From positions 8,804,001-8,868,000 of the forward strand of contig JAUCEF010000007.1 in assembly GCA_033558025.1 (NCBI GenBank): a stretch of DNA of 64,000 nt, given 5' to 3'. The DNA is from Phytophthora sp. 'mugwort' (taxonomy: Eukaryota > Oomycota > Peronosporomycetes > Peronosporales > Peronosporaceae). This document shows positions 54,365 through 64,000 of the stretch, piece by piece (position 1 is the stretch's first letter; each line of letters opens with the position of its first letter). The position numbers and the translations under genes were made by a program. The notes below the pieces were generated by a model that ran no database searches, had not been told where the DNA came from, and saw nothing but the letters and a program-made list of their open reading frames with translations.

Positions 54365-54456
54365 CTCTGATTGGCTAGCTTCAACTTCCTACACTCATCG
54401 TGATCTCTGATTGCGTAGCTCTAACTTCTTTCCTACTCATTGCGTTCTCTGATTGG
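54365..54456. repeat. Two and a half units of about 41 bp with CTCTGATTG
   Basis: CTCTGATTG starts at 54365, 54405 and 54447. Each is followed by a TAGCT-type segment, an AACTTC pyrimidine run and ACTCAT. Several ATTGG (inverted CCAAT) pentamers lie here and just upstream. Confidence 0.6.
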
Positions 54457-54848
54457 TTAAGCATCGCGAACCCATTGGTTTCAAATACGTTATAGTCAAA
54501 ATCAGCATTAGCGTGAACATTGACTAACGATAGTTAATAATCGTCAAGTACTTTATGTGACCAGCCCTTAATACTCTTACATATGTCTCTGGAGATATAG
54601 CATAGGCTGAAGCTATTGGATGGGACACGTTATCGTTATACTTACTCTGGCCTATGACGAGATTATCAACGCTCTTGAAACTCTCAGCATATATGCAAGT
54701 AATTCTTGACGTTTTCTCACATAGTCTGGCCCAACGCATTTCTCATCTTATATAGTCCGAGATTGCTTTTACTCTGCTAGAGCTCATGTCTCAGTTTAAG
54801 AAATGTTTCTCGTCCATTAGATTTTAAAACCTTGGCCTATGGACATGC

Positions 54849-56086
54849 CTAGAAGAAGCCTCCAACGTCCCCTTGCCCATAACGCATCTGCCCTCCCTGC
54901 GGCTGGCCCTGCATCTAATACCCTTGGTTAGGCTGCATCTGGCCCAAGTTCTGCGCTTGGCTACCTCCACCTGGGTTGATGATCATGTTGGGTTGCGGAT
55001 TGCGTTGTCCCATCGACTGACCGTATTGATTAGCCGGTTGCATGGGTAGACATTGAGGCTGGAACGTTCCAGATGCAAATCCTCCCTGGATCTGATTACC
55101 GGCATTTCCTCCCCCGTGCATTGTTTCGGGCTCTCGAGAAATTAACGGGTGGTGCGATCTGAGGGACTTGGCTGAAGCGACACGAAGCTCCTCAACTCTG
55201 GGGCGAGTGAAACGCTTCCTGCATTAGACAAGTACTTCTTCACCATTTTCGAACTTTTTCGGATGTTTGTCGAGTGCGCACTTGAACCACGTGTAATCAC
55301 TTCCTATCCTTGGTTCCGGGTTAATTGTCGCCTTTTATGGTTGAACGCTGTCTCCCACTCTTCAAAGTTAGCACGGATACGATCGAACAGCTCCGTTTGG
55401 ATCCCGACTGTCACGTATGACTCTCCGTAGACGCCACCGTTTGGCATATCGTCGTTGGAGAGTACATTGTTTCTGCGTTTCTCGATGAGGTCGGCTCCCG
55501 GTGCGTAGCTGATGACAGCGTTTGCAAAGTTCCATCTGTGCGTATATTCTCCATCCTTGACCGAAAGGGGGAAGTAGGTTCGGATGTCAGCCGTGTACTT
55601 CTTGGTGAACCTGATGAACGGACCCGGAGATGCAACAATTCTCATCTCGTTGTAGATGCTCAGGTCAATAATCTAGCCATCTCCTGATTCTGGGAGGGGT
55701 TCATTGGAGCAGGTGAATACAGAGGTGACAAGATAGGCACTAGATGTGGTTTGCTTACACTGGGTTCTCATAAGTTGTTGCTTGTCTCAATCGAAGAGGG
55801 TCTATATTCCACACCCGGCTTGCCTAAACTTCCGCCTTTTTCTTCCTTCAACTGACGATCATGGTGATCTCTCTCCTCCTCCAACGCCTTCTTTAGCTGT
55901 CGCTCATAACGGTCTTTCTCTTCCTTCAGCGCCTCCCTTAGCGCCTCTTCAACTATCGCTCATCTCGCTCTCTCTCTCCTCCTTCAGCTATTGCTCCTGT
56001 CTCTCCTCGCGCTCTCGTGCCTCCTTAAGAAGCGCATGAGCCACAGCTAGCTCCTTGCGCAGTTTCACTGCTTCAATCGCGTCCAT
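54849..56086 (-). pseudogene. Unrecognised gene with coiled coil and Gln/Gly-rich tail, decayed
   Basis: Minus-strand reading from the ATG at 56086. It starts with a coiled-coil segment (AIEAVKLRKELAVAHALLKE), followed in shifting frames by more Glu/Arg-rich helix (LREALKEEKDRYERQLKKAL). A 113-codon open piece at 55304-55645 (FIRFTKKYTADIRTYFPLSV) comes next, then after a frameshift DYTWFKCALDKHPKKFENGE, and finally a Gln/Gly/Pro-rich tail at 54849-55121. I do not recognise the family. At least four frame breaks. It lies just inside the chromovirus 3' LTR and is on the same strand as the oxygenase-like pseudogene, so both may come from one older locus or element. Confidence 0.5.
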
Positions 56087-56285
56087 GGCTTTTCACAAAC
56101 TGAATTTGTATTTTGGCGCAAAAAACACATTTCTCCGTCCGCGTCGTCTCCCTCACGAAGGAGTACGCCTCATCCAGGGAGGCGCCGTTGAAGCGAACAT
56201 CGAAAGCAGGCGTGCCATTAACAATATACATTATTCCAATATTACCCGCTATCTTAAGTATTTGTGGTGTTTTATATTTTAATTT

Positions 56286-56821
56286 TGTAATGATGTGGGG
56301 CGGAGGAGAACGAGAAGGAGTTGTCGAGTAGGAAGGAAATTTGGAAGTGATTCATTTTGGGCGGTCCTTAGTTCGCTAGCGCTATATCTAAGCCGCCATG
56401 GAGGCTCTTGTGTGTCCTTTGTGCCACGCTGGATATTCTCCGCACGGTGACCAACCATTCCTCTACATCACATGCAAACCTACACGTCACACTCTATTGA
56501 CTATCTGATTGGCTGGAGACTCTGGGACATTCTCTGGTTTCGTCATCATAAGAATGATTGCGCGTACCATGAGTGTAGTTCACATACGTGATCCTTGGAA
56601 GATGTCGTGGTGTCGCGCGGCGCCTCCTTATGTGCAATTTATGCAAACTATGCAAAATAAAATGTGTTGTCGATGGAACTCGAACCCGTGACCTTTGCCT
56701 TGGACGATAGAAACTTTACGTCTGCACCAGACTGTGCGTATATCGATTGTGTCGGGACCAAAGATTTTACCCATACGTAACGGATGTAAAATGTGTCGTA
56801 ATTGCAAACCACATCCTTACA
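56286..56821 (-). repeat. 3' LTR of the chromovirus (536 bp)
   Basis: On the minus strand it starts TGTAAGGATG at 56821 and ends CATCATTACA at 56286. It matches the solo LTR over its full length. A short purine tract (CCGGAGGA) precedes it. The stop codon of pol (TAA) lies inside its first bases. Confidence 0.9.
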
Positions 56822-59379
56822 TCCTCCGGCGAGTGACTTCGAGTCGAAGCTTGTGGAACGCTTCGACGAGAACCTTCCAGTGGGAGACGTGGTTGATGTC
56901 GCTTTCATATTCCCATGTTGCCTCGTGGTCTGGGTATCCGTTCCACTTGACCAACCATTGTTTCTTGCGGTTCACGATTCGGTGTTTAAGAAGTTTTTCG
57001 ACGAAACACATTTCTTCACCGGTGTTCTCATCCACGACGACCCGCGATGTTTTGGGTATTGGTCGGCTCTTGAACCGCTCGTGATCTTGGACAAAATGCG
57101 CTAAAATATCCACATTAAATGTGGGGTTCGTTCTCTGCATGTTTGCGGGTAATTGGAGTTTTGCGACGTTTTCCCCGATCATTTTGACGATTTTGAATGG
57201 ACCGATCTTCCTTGCTGCAAGTTTTGCACGTTTAACTTCCATGTCCTGTGCTGCGTGTCAAAGGGGAAGACGGCGAGTGTCGAGCATCACCAACTCGCCC
57301 ACTTTGAACGCAACGTCATTGCGCTTTTGGTCATAATAGCGTTTTTGTGACTCTTGTGCGTGCTTTAAATGCACGCTTGCTTGTTCGACGAGCTTCTGCC
57401 GATCTTCGTGGAATGTTTTCGCGAATTCGGCAATGTCGAGTTCGGGGTTGTTAGCGCTCGTAGCTAGCGCTGTTGGGAGTCCGATAGGTAGTCGCTCCTT
57501 GCGTCCCGTGTCGATTTCGAACGGCGACAGTCCCGTTGAGGCACTAGTTAGAGTTGCATGTGCATACTCTGTCGTTGGTAATTTTTCTGACCAATCCTGG
57601 CCATGATACGAAGTCATACAACGAAGTGCGTCTTCCAGAACGAGATTCTGTCTCTCTGTCTGGCCGTCAGCCTGAGCTCAGTGCGCGGTTGTCATGTTCA
57701 ATTTGATGCCCATAATTTTAGCGAGCGAACGCCAAAATTTCGATGTAAATTTCGGGTCTCGATCGCTGATGAGGACTGCGGGTATTCCATGGTGTCGCAC
57801 GACATTGTCGAAAAAGATGTGGGAAGTTTTCTCTGCGTCGTTCGTTGTATTCACTGCGATGTACTTGGGACGTTTTGAGAGTTTGTCGACGACTGTTAGG
57901 ATCGCATCAAATCCGTTGGATTCCGGTAAGCCGGTGATGAAGTCCATTGACACCACTTCCCAACATTCTTTGGGGATTGGAATAGGAACGAGTTTCCCAT
58001 TTTTCTTGACGTTGCTGTGTTTCCATCTTGCACATGTTTCGCAACTTGTGACGTAGTCGTAGATGTCTTTCTCCATGTTTTTCCAGTAGTACAATTGTGC
58101 AACCTGAAGGAATGTGCGCCGAACTCCGGGATGTGCTGCAATGGCTGCGTCGTGCAAACCTGAGATGATATTTGTGCGAAGTTGGTAGTCGTTCGGCACA
58201 CAAAGTCGCAATGTCTTGTTTTGCGTGTGTAAATATACTAGCTCGTCGATTATCTCGAATGTGTTGGAGTTGATGCCTTCTTTGATGTCCTTGTCGCTTT
58301 TGTAACCTTGCACAAACATTTTTTGAACGGAAGGTGCGAGTGTCATAAAGCTGTGTGACACAGTCATGGCGGAGGAAATTTGAGGCAAAGACGCTCCCCC
58401 GACAATTGCTTCGCCGTGGGTGTGGCACGAAAGCTTTCTTTATACGCAATTGCATGCGTCCTGCATTGATCCGAGCAACGATGGAACTGGATAGAGCTGA
58501 CGTCGGTGGGTTGTCGCGATAATGCGTCTGCAACCGCATTCAAACTTCCGCTAACATGATGGATCTGGAAGTTGAATTGCGCGAAAAATGTCAAATAGCG
58601 TGCTAACTTGGAAGACACTTTAGGATGGTGCAACAACCATGAGCATGCGCTGTTGTCGGTGAAGAGGACAAAAGGCCGTCCGTAGAGGTAGTGACGCCAT
58701 TTCTCGAGTCCTGTTTTGATCGCGAAAAATTCCTTCTCGTGTGTGGGCCAATTCAGCTCGTGTGGACCCAGCTTCTTCGAGTAGAACGCAATTGGATGGT
58801 CGTTTGTGCCATATTTTTGCGAAAGAACTTCACCAACACAGTGTCCCGACGCATCCGTGGTTACAATAAATTCGCGTTCGAAGTCGGGCAATTTAAGCAC
58901 AGGCGCAATTTGCAGAGCGTCTTTGAGTGCTTGAAATGCGTTGTTTTGCGATGCATGCCATTCCCATTTTGCATCTTTCTTGACTAACGCGCTCAAAGGC
59001 AGCGCTAGTGTAGCGAAGTTGCAGATAAACCGACGGTAGTACCTGCAAGGCCTAGAAAGCTCTGAAGCTCTTTGGTGTTTGCTGGTGTCGTCCATTTGGC
59101 GATAGCCTCCGTCTTCTTCGTGTTGACAGCGATGCCTTGTGCGGAGACGGTGTGTCCGAGGAAGTTAACCGATTTTGCGCCAAAATGACACTTGGTAACT
59201 TGAGCGTACAATTTCTCGCGTTGCAGTACTTGGAACAGCGTCTCTAGATGCCCAGTGTGCTCGTCCATAGTCTTGGAGAAGACGCAAATGTCGTCAAGAT
59301 AGACCACAATAAATGAGTATTTGCCAAACAGAACCCGCATGAGACGTGACCACACGCCCGGCATGCCTGCAAGACCCAT
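56817..59379 (-). pseudogene. Chromovirus pol: RT end, RNase H, integrase, chromodomain
   Basis: Reading frames joined across lesions give the RT palm (FIVVYLDDICVFSKTMDEHT near 59300), connection FLGHTVSAQGIAVN, RNase H (FIVTTDASGHCVGE near 58850, LFTDNSACSWLL), and the integrase H2C2 finger (HPGVRRTFLQVAQLYYWKNM, CETCARWKH). The integrase catalytic core (MDFITGLPESNGFDAILTVV, SDRDPKF, then QADGQTERQN after a TGA) and the GPF-type module (IGPFKIVKMIGENVAKLQLP) follow. A classical chromodomain comes near 56960 (CFVEKLLKHRIVNRKKQWLV, then KWNGYPDHEATWE). Chromodomains direct integration to marked chromatin. The stop at 56817-56819 lies within the LTR. Confidence 0.9.
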
Positions 59380-61652
59380 TGGTGCAACACACCATTGATA
59401 TGTCTCTGTGTGTGTGTGCGGAATGCGGTGTATTTGCGAGACTCAGGCGATATGCGCATTTGGTGGTAACCCTGCGCGAGATCGAGCACTGAGAACACCG
59501 TAGCACCGTGCATTTTGTCGAACAGCTCTTCCATTCGCGGTAAAGGGATTCTTGGAACTATGGTTTGCGAATTAACATACCGATAGTCAATAACCCAACG
59601 AATCGGTAGTGTTGCATTCCCGGATCGCACCCACTCCGATCGTGAAGGTTGTGTCCCTGTTTGCGGATCTTTTTTGGGAATACCAAACACATTGGACACC
59701 CAGGGAGAATCGGAAATTTCAATCCATCCCTTCTTCAGCTTCTCTTCCACAAACAGGTCGAGAGCGTCTTGCTCCGTCTTGGACAATCGAAAAGGTGGAC
59801 GATTGCTTGGTTTTGCGTCTGGTTTTGTTGTCAACTCGAACTCGACGCGGCAGTGAGGTGGTAACCCGTCTGGTAATGCCTTGGGGAATACTTCTTGATA
59901 CGTCGCAATTAGCGACTCGATGCGTGTTGGTATAGTTGACAGTTGCGTATCGACCTGGCACACCTTGACGCGGTAGACCTCTTCGTAGCTTTGTTGTTTG
60001 AGCCTTTTTGCAAACTCCACACTGGAGACTTGTGCCGCAATTTTTATCGCAATTTGTGTTGCGGGTTGCTCGTATTGTGTGCGTTCACGTTCTTGTCGTG
60101 ATATTTCTGGTCGATGGTCGGATTCGATATCCAAACTTGGCTTAGCGGTTTGTTGAGCAGGATTCAATACACCTGGTGTGGGTTCGATTCCTAAAGGCCA
60201 CCTTTTATTGTTGCCTTCCTCAAAGCTGACTTCGTGCGTCTGATAGTTGATCTGGGGATTGTACCGATGGTAAAAGGGCTTTCCCAGGATCATGTCTTGT
60301 CCATCGCCCATTTTCCACTCGATGACGCGGATGTTGAAACTTCGACCCCCTACCTCGAGGTCCACCAATCCATGCTTGGCCTCTTGAGTCGTGGTGGTTG
60401 TGCCATCGAACCTCTTGACCTTGATGTGTTCGGAGGTGGCCAGGTGGCCGAGTACTCCAGGCTTCACAATGTTGTCGGTGGCTCCACTGTCGAACATAAC
60501 TATCACGTCGTTGCCGTTGCACTTGGCAGGGATACGCACTAACTCATGTTCCCCGTATTCCTCCTTGGAGATGGGGGTGTTGTGGTTAACTTCCACTACA
60601 GTCTCCTCTCTCGCACTTGGTGTTGGATTGACGACGAATTCCACGGTGTTGGTTTCCGTGTTGTGAGTGTCATACTCTTCGATGTCGTGAGTACCATACT
60701 CCTCGGTGTTTCCCTCCTGTTCGAAGTAATTGACCGCCGTTCTGCGCCAAGGCTGATTTGCAAGGGCACCGTTGTTTTGTCTGCGTGCATCGCTGTTCTT
60801 CTTCTTGTAGCATTCGCTGATGAGATGCCCAGTCTTCTTGCAATACGCACAAACTTTCCGTGGCTGGTGTGATGGTTGCGGATTATACCGAACTTGTGCG
60901 TTGTCGATTTCCATGGGTTCCGGACCCGAATTACGCGACTGGTATGGTCGACCAAACTTCGTGTTCCTGGCGAGCTGGGGAGCTTGTTGCTGATACCTTG
61001 ATTGACTTGAGAACCTTTGTGGAGGTCGCTGGTGGCAGTCATACCGTTGATTGAACGATCCGCCGAAATGAGTGCGTTCGTACTCGAGGGCAACTGCAAA
61101 GCACTCCGAGATCGTGTCGCATTGGCGGTATTCCACTATGCGGCCTAATTGGGCGACAAGTCCACGCGTAAAGTACGTGATTTTGTCTAGTTCACTAATG
61201 TCTTTGACTTGCGTCAGCAACATTCGGAACCTGCCAATGTAGTCTTCGAGGGACTTGCATCGATTCTGACGCAACTGGTATAGTTGGTCACGCAACCGAC
61301 GCTGATTGTCCCGAGGCACAAACTCATTCGTGAATAAGTGCATGAGGTCTTGCACGTCATGGACATTGCTGCGGTTCAGCATGTACCACGCGGCTGCATT
61401 TCCTCGGAAGTTTGCGCTCATCATGGCCACAATGCGTGAGCCGTTGACTGGGTCTTCCCAGTTGATGTTTTTGGCCTCAAGGAACTGCATGACTTGGTCA
61501 AAGTATAGATCGACCGATTCTCCAATCTCACCCGAAAAATGTGGGAGTGAGATGCCTTCGACTCGCGTTTCTTTGCGTGCGAGTTGCTCCATAAGTTGTT
61601 GCTGCCTTTCGGCGAGCTCTGTCATTTGTTTCACTAGATCGCGGGTACTCAT
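59244..61652 (-). pseudogene. Chromovirus gag, protease and RT start
   Basis: An 802-codon ORF from the ATG at 61652. The Gag capsid part spans about residues 45-210 (FSGEIGESVDLYFDQVMQFL, LEDYIGRFRMLL). A CCHC knuckle near 265-280 reads CAYCKKTGHLISEC. The aspartic protease motif is MFDSGATDNIV near 385-395, and the RT start is GWIEISDSPWVSNVFGIPKK, then WVIDYRYVNSQTIVPRIPLP and FSVLDLAQGYHQMRI. Gag and pol share one frame, as in many chromoviruses. The last 50 or so codons before 59244 are out of frame after a shift near 59400, so the polyprotein is truncated inside RT. Confidence 0.9.
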
Positions 61653-61766
61653 TTTCCTAATTGCCTCTTTTGTTTGTTTGTTCGTTTTTTTTTTTTTACT
61701 TTTGTTTTGTTTTGTTGGGGTTCTGCTATACCAATTTGCTATACCAAAAAAAATGAACGCTTACTA

Positions 61767-62327
61767 TTAAGCCCTATTAGAAGTTCCTGACTTGTTTCTG
61801 CGGATTTTCTTGTACGAGGTGATCTGCCGGTCTGTGAAAGCGGTGAGTAAGTCTTCGACCTGCTCGAGACGGTGATTGAGGCGATCCGTCAGTTCTTGCA
61901 GCAGGTTGCGGGCGTCCGAGTCCTTGGCGTTGGGGATCTCGTTCCGAATAAACTTGACAAGCTTTTGTTGCTTGACGAGGATGCCAAATAGGTCGTGGCG
62001 AAGCTTATCGATTTTAGCTTTGTTGCCAGGGTACTTAAAGAGATCACCGGTACTTCTGCAAAAGCAGGCTTCCGTTTCCCGGGGTTTTCTCTTTCCCATA
62101 CGCTTGGGGTCGAGAGGGGTGACCTTGCCAACCGTCCGGACAACTGTTGCGCAACCAGCTAGTGTACGACACGCTATAGGGAAGTTATCCTCCGTGTTAG
62201 CAATGGCGGGGCAGGCACACGGCACTAAACCACAGACCCAAAGCTTGGAGTTCCCTATGCGATGCGCGATTGTCACCAGCAACGGCACAAACCAGTCCGA
62301 AAACCAGACAAGGATTTGTAGGAACAA
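61767..62327 (-). CDS. Extra ORF between primer-binding site and gag of the chromovirus
   Basis: An uninterrupted 186-codon ORF on the element's coding strand, ending 115 bp before the gag ATG. The first 25 residues are hydrophobic (MFLQILVWFSDWFVPLLVTI), and a Cys-containing segment follows. From about residue 78 (MGKRKPRETE) it is charged and strongly helical: KAKIDKLRHDLFGILVKQQK, then LLQELTDRLNHRLEQVEDLL, ending in a basic RRNKSGTSNRA. I do not recognise it. Being open while pol is broken suggests either recent insertion or selection. It could also be a 5' leader that is open by chance or a host fragment captured by the element. Confidence 0.5.
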   Translation of the reverse strand: MFLQILVWFSDWFVPLLVTIAHRIGNSKLWVCGLVPCACPAIANTEDNFPIACRTLAGCATVVRTVGKVTPLDPKRMGKRKPRETEACFCRSTGDLFKYPGNKAKIDKLRHDLFGILVKQQKLVKFIRNEIPNAKDSDARNLLQELTDRLNHRLEQVEDLLTAFTDRQITSYKKIRRNKSGTSNRA

Positions 62328-62450
62328 GTCACCTTCTGGCTATGCCACCCAGTAACTTGTTCGATGTGCGAGGGAGACCTTCCGGCGTATGCCACCCAGT
62401 CAACCACTCGCAAATGGGACCTCTTGAGCAGTTGCAGACCCTTCGGAGAC

Positions 62451-62470
62451 TTGACCAACAAGTGCTACCA
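62451..62470 (-). other. Chromovirus primer-binding site
   Basis: On the minus strand TGGTAGCACTTGTTGGTCAA follows the LTR end (..CATCATTACA) after two bases (AG). It is the expected place and begins with TGG, complementary to a tRNA CCA end. Confidence 0.75.
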
Positions 62471-62472
62471 CT

Positions 62473-62561
62473 TGTAATGATGTGGGGCGGAGGAGAAGGA
62501 GTTGTCGAGTAGGAAGGAAATTTGGAAGTGATTCATTTTGGGCGGTCCTTAGTTCGCTAGC
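62473..62561 (-). repeat. Truncated 5' LTR of the chromovirus (89 bp)
   Basis: Matches the inner 95 bp of the 3' LTR from 56286 onward, apart from a 6-bp deletion (CGAGAA). The match stops sharply after TTCGCTAGC at 62561, where a plus-strand gag sequence begins. Confidence 0.88.
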
Positions 62562-64000
62562 ACCTGCTTCACAAACGTGGCGTCCATGAAGTCCGACTTA
62601 CGGCTCGCGTTCGAGCCTTCCCATGGTGCGAAAGTACAACAATCGGCCTTCTTGTCGCTGAAGCAGGGACGCCTGTCCATGCTCGAGTACATCCAGCGTG
62701 CCCGTCACCTCGTGTCATGCGTCACGGCGAAGCCGATGGGCATGGCGACGCAAGTCCACGTCTTTGTCTCCGGCATGAACGCTGGCTACCAGCGTTTCTA
62801 TTTGACGAGAAAGACACCAAGCGCACTGGAAGAGGCCTTCGCGGTTGCACTACGCGAATCCTAGATCGTGACAGCATCACAAGCGTTCGACTTCTCCCGT
62901 CCTCTATCCACTACTGAGCCAGAGTCGACTCCCATGGAGGTCGATGCCATTCAACAACACTACGGCGGACGTCGGGAACCGCCGTCATACCAACGGTCTT
63001 CTCACTCGTCGTCGACGGGTGGGTCGCGCCCGATGCGGTGCTTCCGTTGTCGGAAGCCGGGACATCGGGTGGCAGTGCCGCGCGCCGCCGCCTGTAGTGA
63101 CGAACGTCACGATCGAGAACGACGTCGCCGCACCAAAAACGGCGATACCCAGTATGCGCGGGGCGCCCTGCTGGGCGTCGGAGAGAGACGGATCCCATGA
63201 TCGTCAAGTCTGTTGACGATAAATCATGCCGGATCCCCCGGCGCTCGGCCACCCTCGCGTAAGAATTCGATAGATTCTCTGGATCGGATGACTTCCTCTT
63301 GATTGAGCTGGGAGGCTCCTTCGATTGCGTCTTCGGGATCCCGCGGCTCGTTCGCACCAGCTACACATCGATTAATTGACACGCACTGTCCGCCCCCGCG
63401 GCATCGACGTGAATGCGGTATTTGCATTCCTGAGTGGAACGCCCGACCTTTGGCCACACGTTGCAGTCATGGATCCAGACTCCATGACCACTGTTGCGCA
63501 TGAAGTGAGCGATGGCCCTTCATGTACAATTTGTAAGAGTGCAGCTTGTGCCGGTCCTGAGCAGGAGCCTCAGGACGAATGTGACGCGGTCGAGCAGGGG
63601 TTCCCGCGTCCTGATGAGCAGCGGCTCACGAGTGAACAAGTCGTGGTTGAGCGTGGACTCCCACACGCGGTCGAACAGGGGCTCCCGCGAGTGGTCGAGC
63701 CGGAGCTCCCTGATTTTGAAGAAATGTTAGAGCGTGGCTAACCACGCCTGATTTCCCGCGAGTGATAGAGCGGGAGCTCTCTGATGAAGTGTCTCGGCGC
63801 CCAAGTCCAACAGATGTGATCGAGCGTGGGTTATCACTGTCTGTTGCTGCGGATGGCATTCCACGTCCCGTCCGTCGTCGCGGCCGTCGTACGCCCCAAC
63901 GACCTCGCACCGTGTCAGAAGCGTCAGTGGTTACTGAGCCCGAGGTCATATCAGTTCTGGCGTCCTGCGGCTCGAGCATGTCTCAGCGTGTACAAGACGT
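62562..64000 (+). mobile_element. Ty3/gypsy gag fragment, plus strand, runs off the window
   Basis: From 62577 a Gag capsid C-terminal reading runs to 62864 (LRLAFEPSHGAKVQQSAFLS, then YIQRARHLVSCVT and TQVHVFVSGMNAGYQRFYLT). It is followed after a stop by a nucleocapsid reading with a zinc-knuckle-like CFRCRKPGHR near 63035 that lacks a clean final Cys spacing. Beyond 63200 the readings are Glu/Pro-rich repeats (VEQGLPR, VVERGLPH at 63600-63740) in shifting frames. No protease or RT lies inside the window. The family is the usual oomycete gypsy type with no link to the chromovirus next to it. Confidence 0.75.

Larger units (their letters stand above)
56286..62561 (-). mobile_element. Ty3/gypsy chromovirus, nearly complete but inactivated
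   Basis: In transcription order: truncated 5' LTR (62561 to 62473), primer-binding site, an extra 186-codon ORF, gag-protease-RT, RNase H, integrase, chromodomain, 3' LTR. It is about 6.3 kb. Lesions seen: a frameshift in RT near 59400, another near 59050, a shift near 58380, and in-frame TGA codons at 57678-57680 and 57258-57260 in integrase. These are few compared with the other gypsy copies, so insertion is relatively recent. The 5' LTR has lost most of its length to a plus-strand gag fragment joined at 62562. Confidence 0.92.

Noticed and set aside
52740..56821. A single DNA transposon with 535-bp terminal inverted repeats spanning 52.7-56.8 kb
   Set aside because: The left copy has its own 5-bp target duplication and TG..CA ends, and the right copy is the 3' LTR of the chromovirus, so these are two independent LTR insertions in opposite orientation.

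Overview
The window reads as nuclear DNA of an oomycete, most probably Phytophthora or a close relative. The signs are short introns of about 60 to 100 bp with GT-AG ends, compact gene islands with 20 to 140 bp between convergent genes, an expansion of tyrosine-kinase-like (TKL) kinases fused to membrane domains, and blocks of decayed Ty3/gypsy and Mutator-like elements between the gene islands. The genus is an inference from family content; nothing in the window names the species.

Layout. 0.2-8.5 kb is a gene island: a small secreted acidic protein, U1-70K (SNRNP70) head-to-head with a three-exon UDP-glucose:glycoprotein glucosyltransferase (UGGT), and a TRMO-type tRNA methyltransferase. 8.5-26 kb is a repeat block: gag-like remnants, a minus-strand gypsy pol fragment, and a Ty3/gypsy element whose pol exists as two inverted copies. 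These copies form a palindrome with arms of about 2,355 bp and a 288 bp loop. An unrecognised ORF and a decayed Mutator-like transposase follow. 26.5-52 kb is the second gene island: a receptor-like predicted pseudokinase, a four-exon MUG/TDG-type DNA glycosylase, an alpha/beta-hydrolase fold protein with a broken catalytic triad, a tandem array of four paralogous seven-helix-TKL kinase-DEP proteins (one frameshifted, one with a mutated HRD motif), a WRNIP1/RarA ATPase gene set inside that array, and exportin-4. 52.6-64 kb is the second repeat block: a frameshifted gene of an oxygenase-like plus zinc-finger family that is split by a solo LTR with a perfect 5-bp target duplication, a decayed coiled-coil gene, a minus-strand chromovirus with an extra ORF between primer-binding site and gag, and a plus-strand gag fragment of another gypsy element.

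How the genes relate. The housekeeping genes (U1 splicing, ER glycoprotein quality control, tRNA modification, base excision repair, fork maintenance, nuclear export) are unrelated to each other and look like ordinary conserved island genes. The locus-specific content is the signalling set: one receptor-like pseudokinase and four membrane-TKL-DEP paralogs in the same orientation. The array shows every stage from intact kinase to dead-kinase candidate to pseudogene. Most element ORFs carry shared or private frameshifts and stops, so I treat them as remnants, not functional genes.
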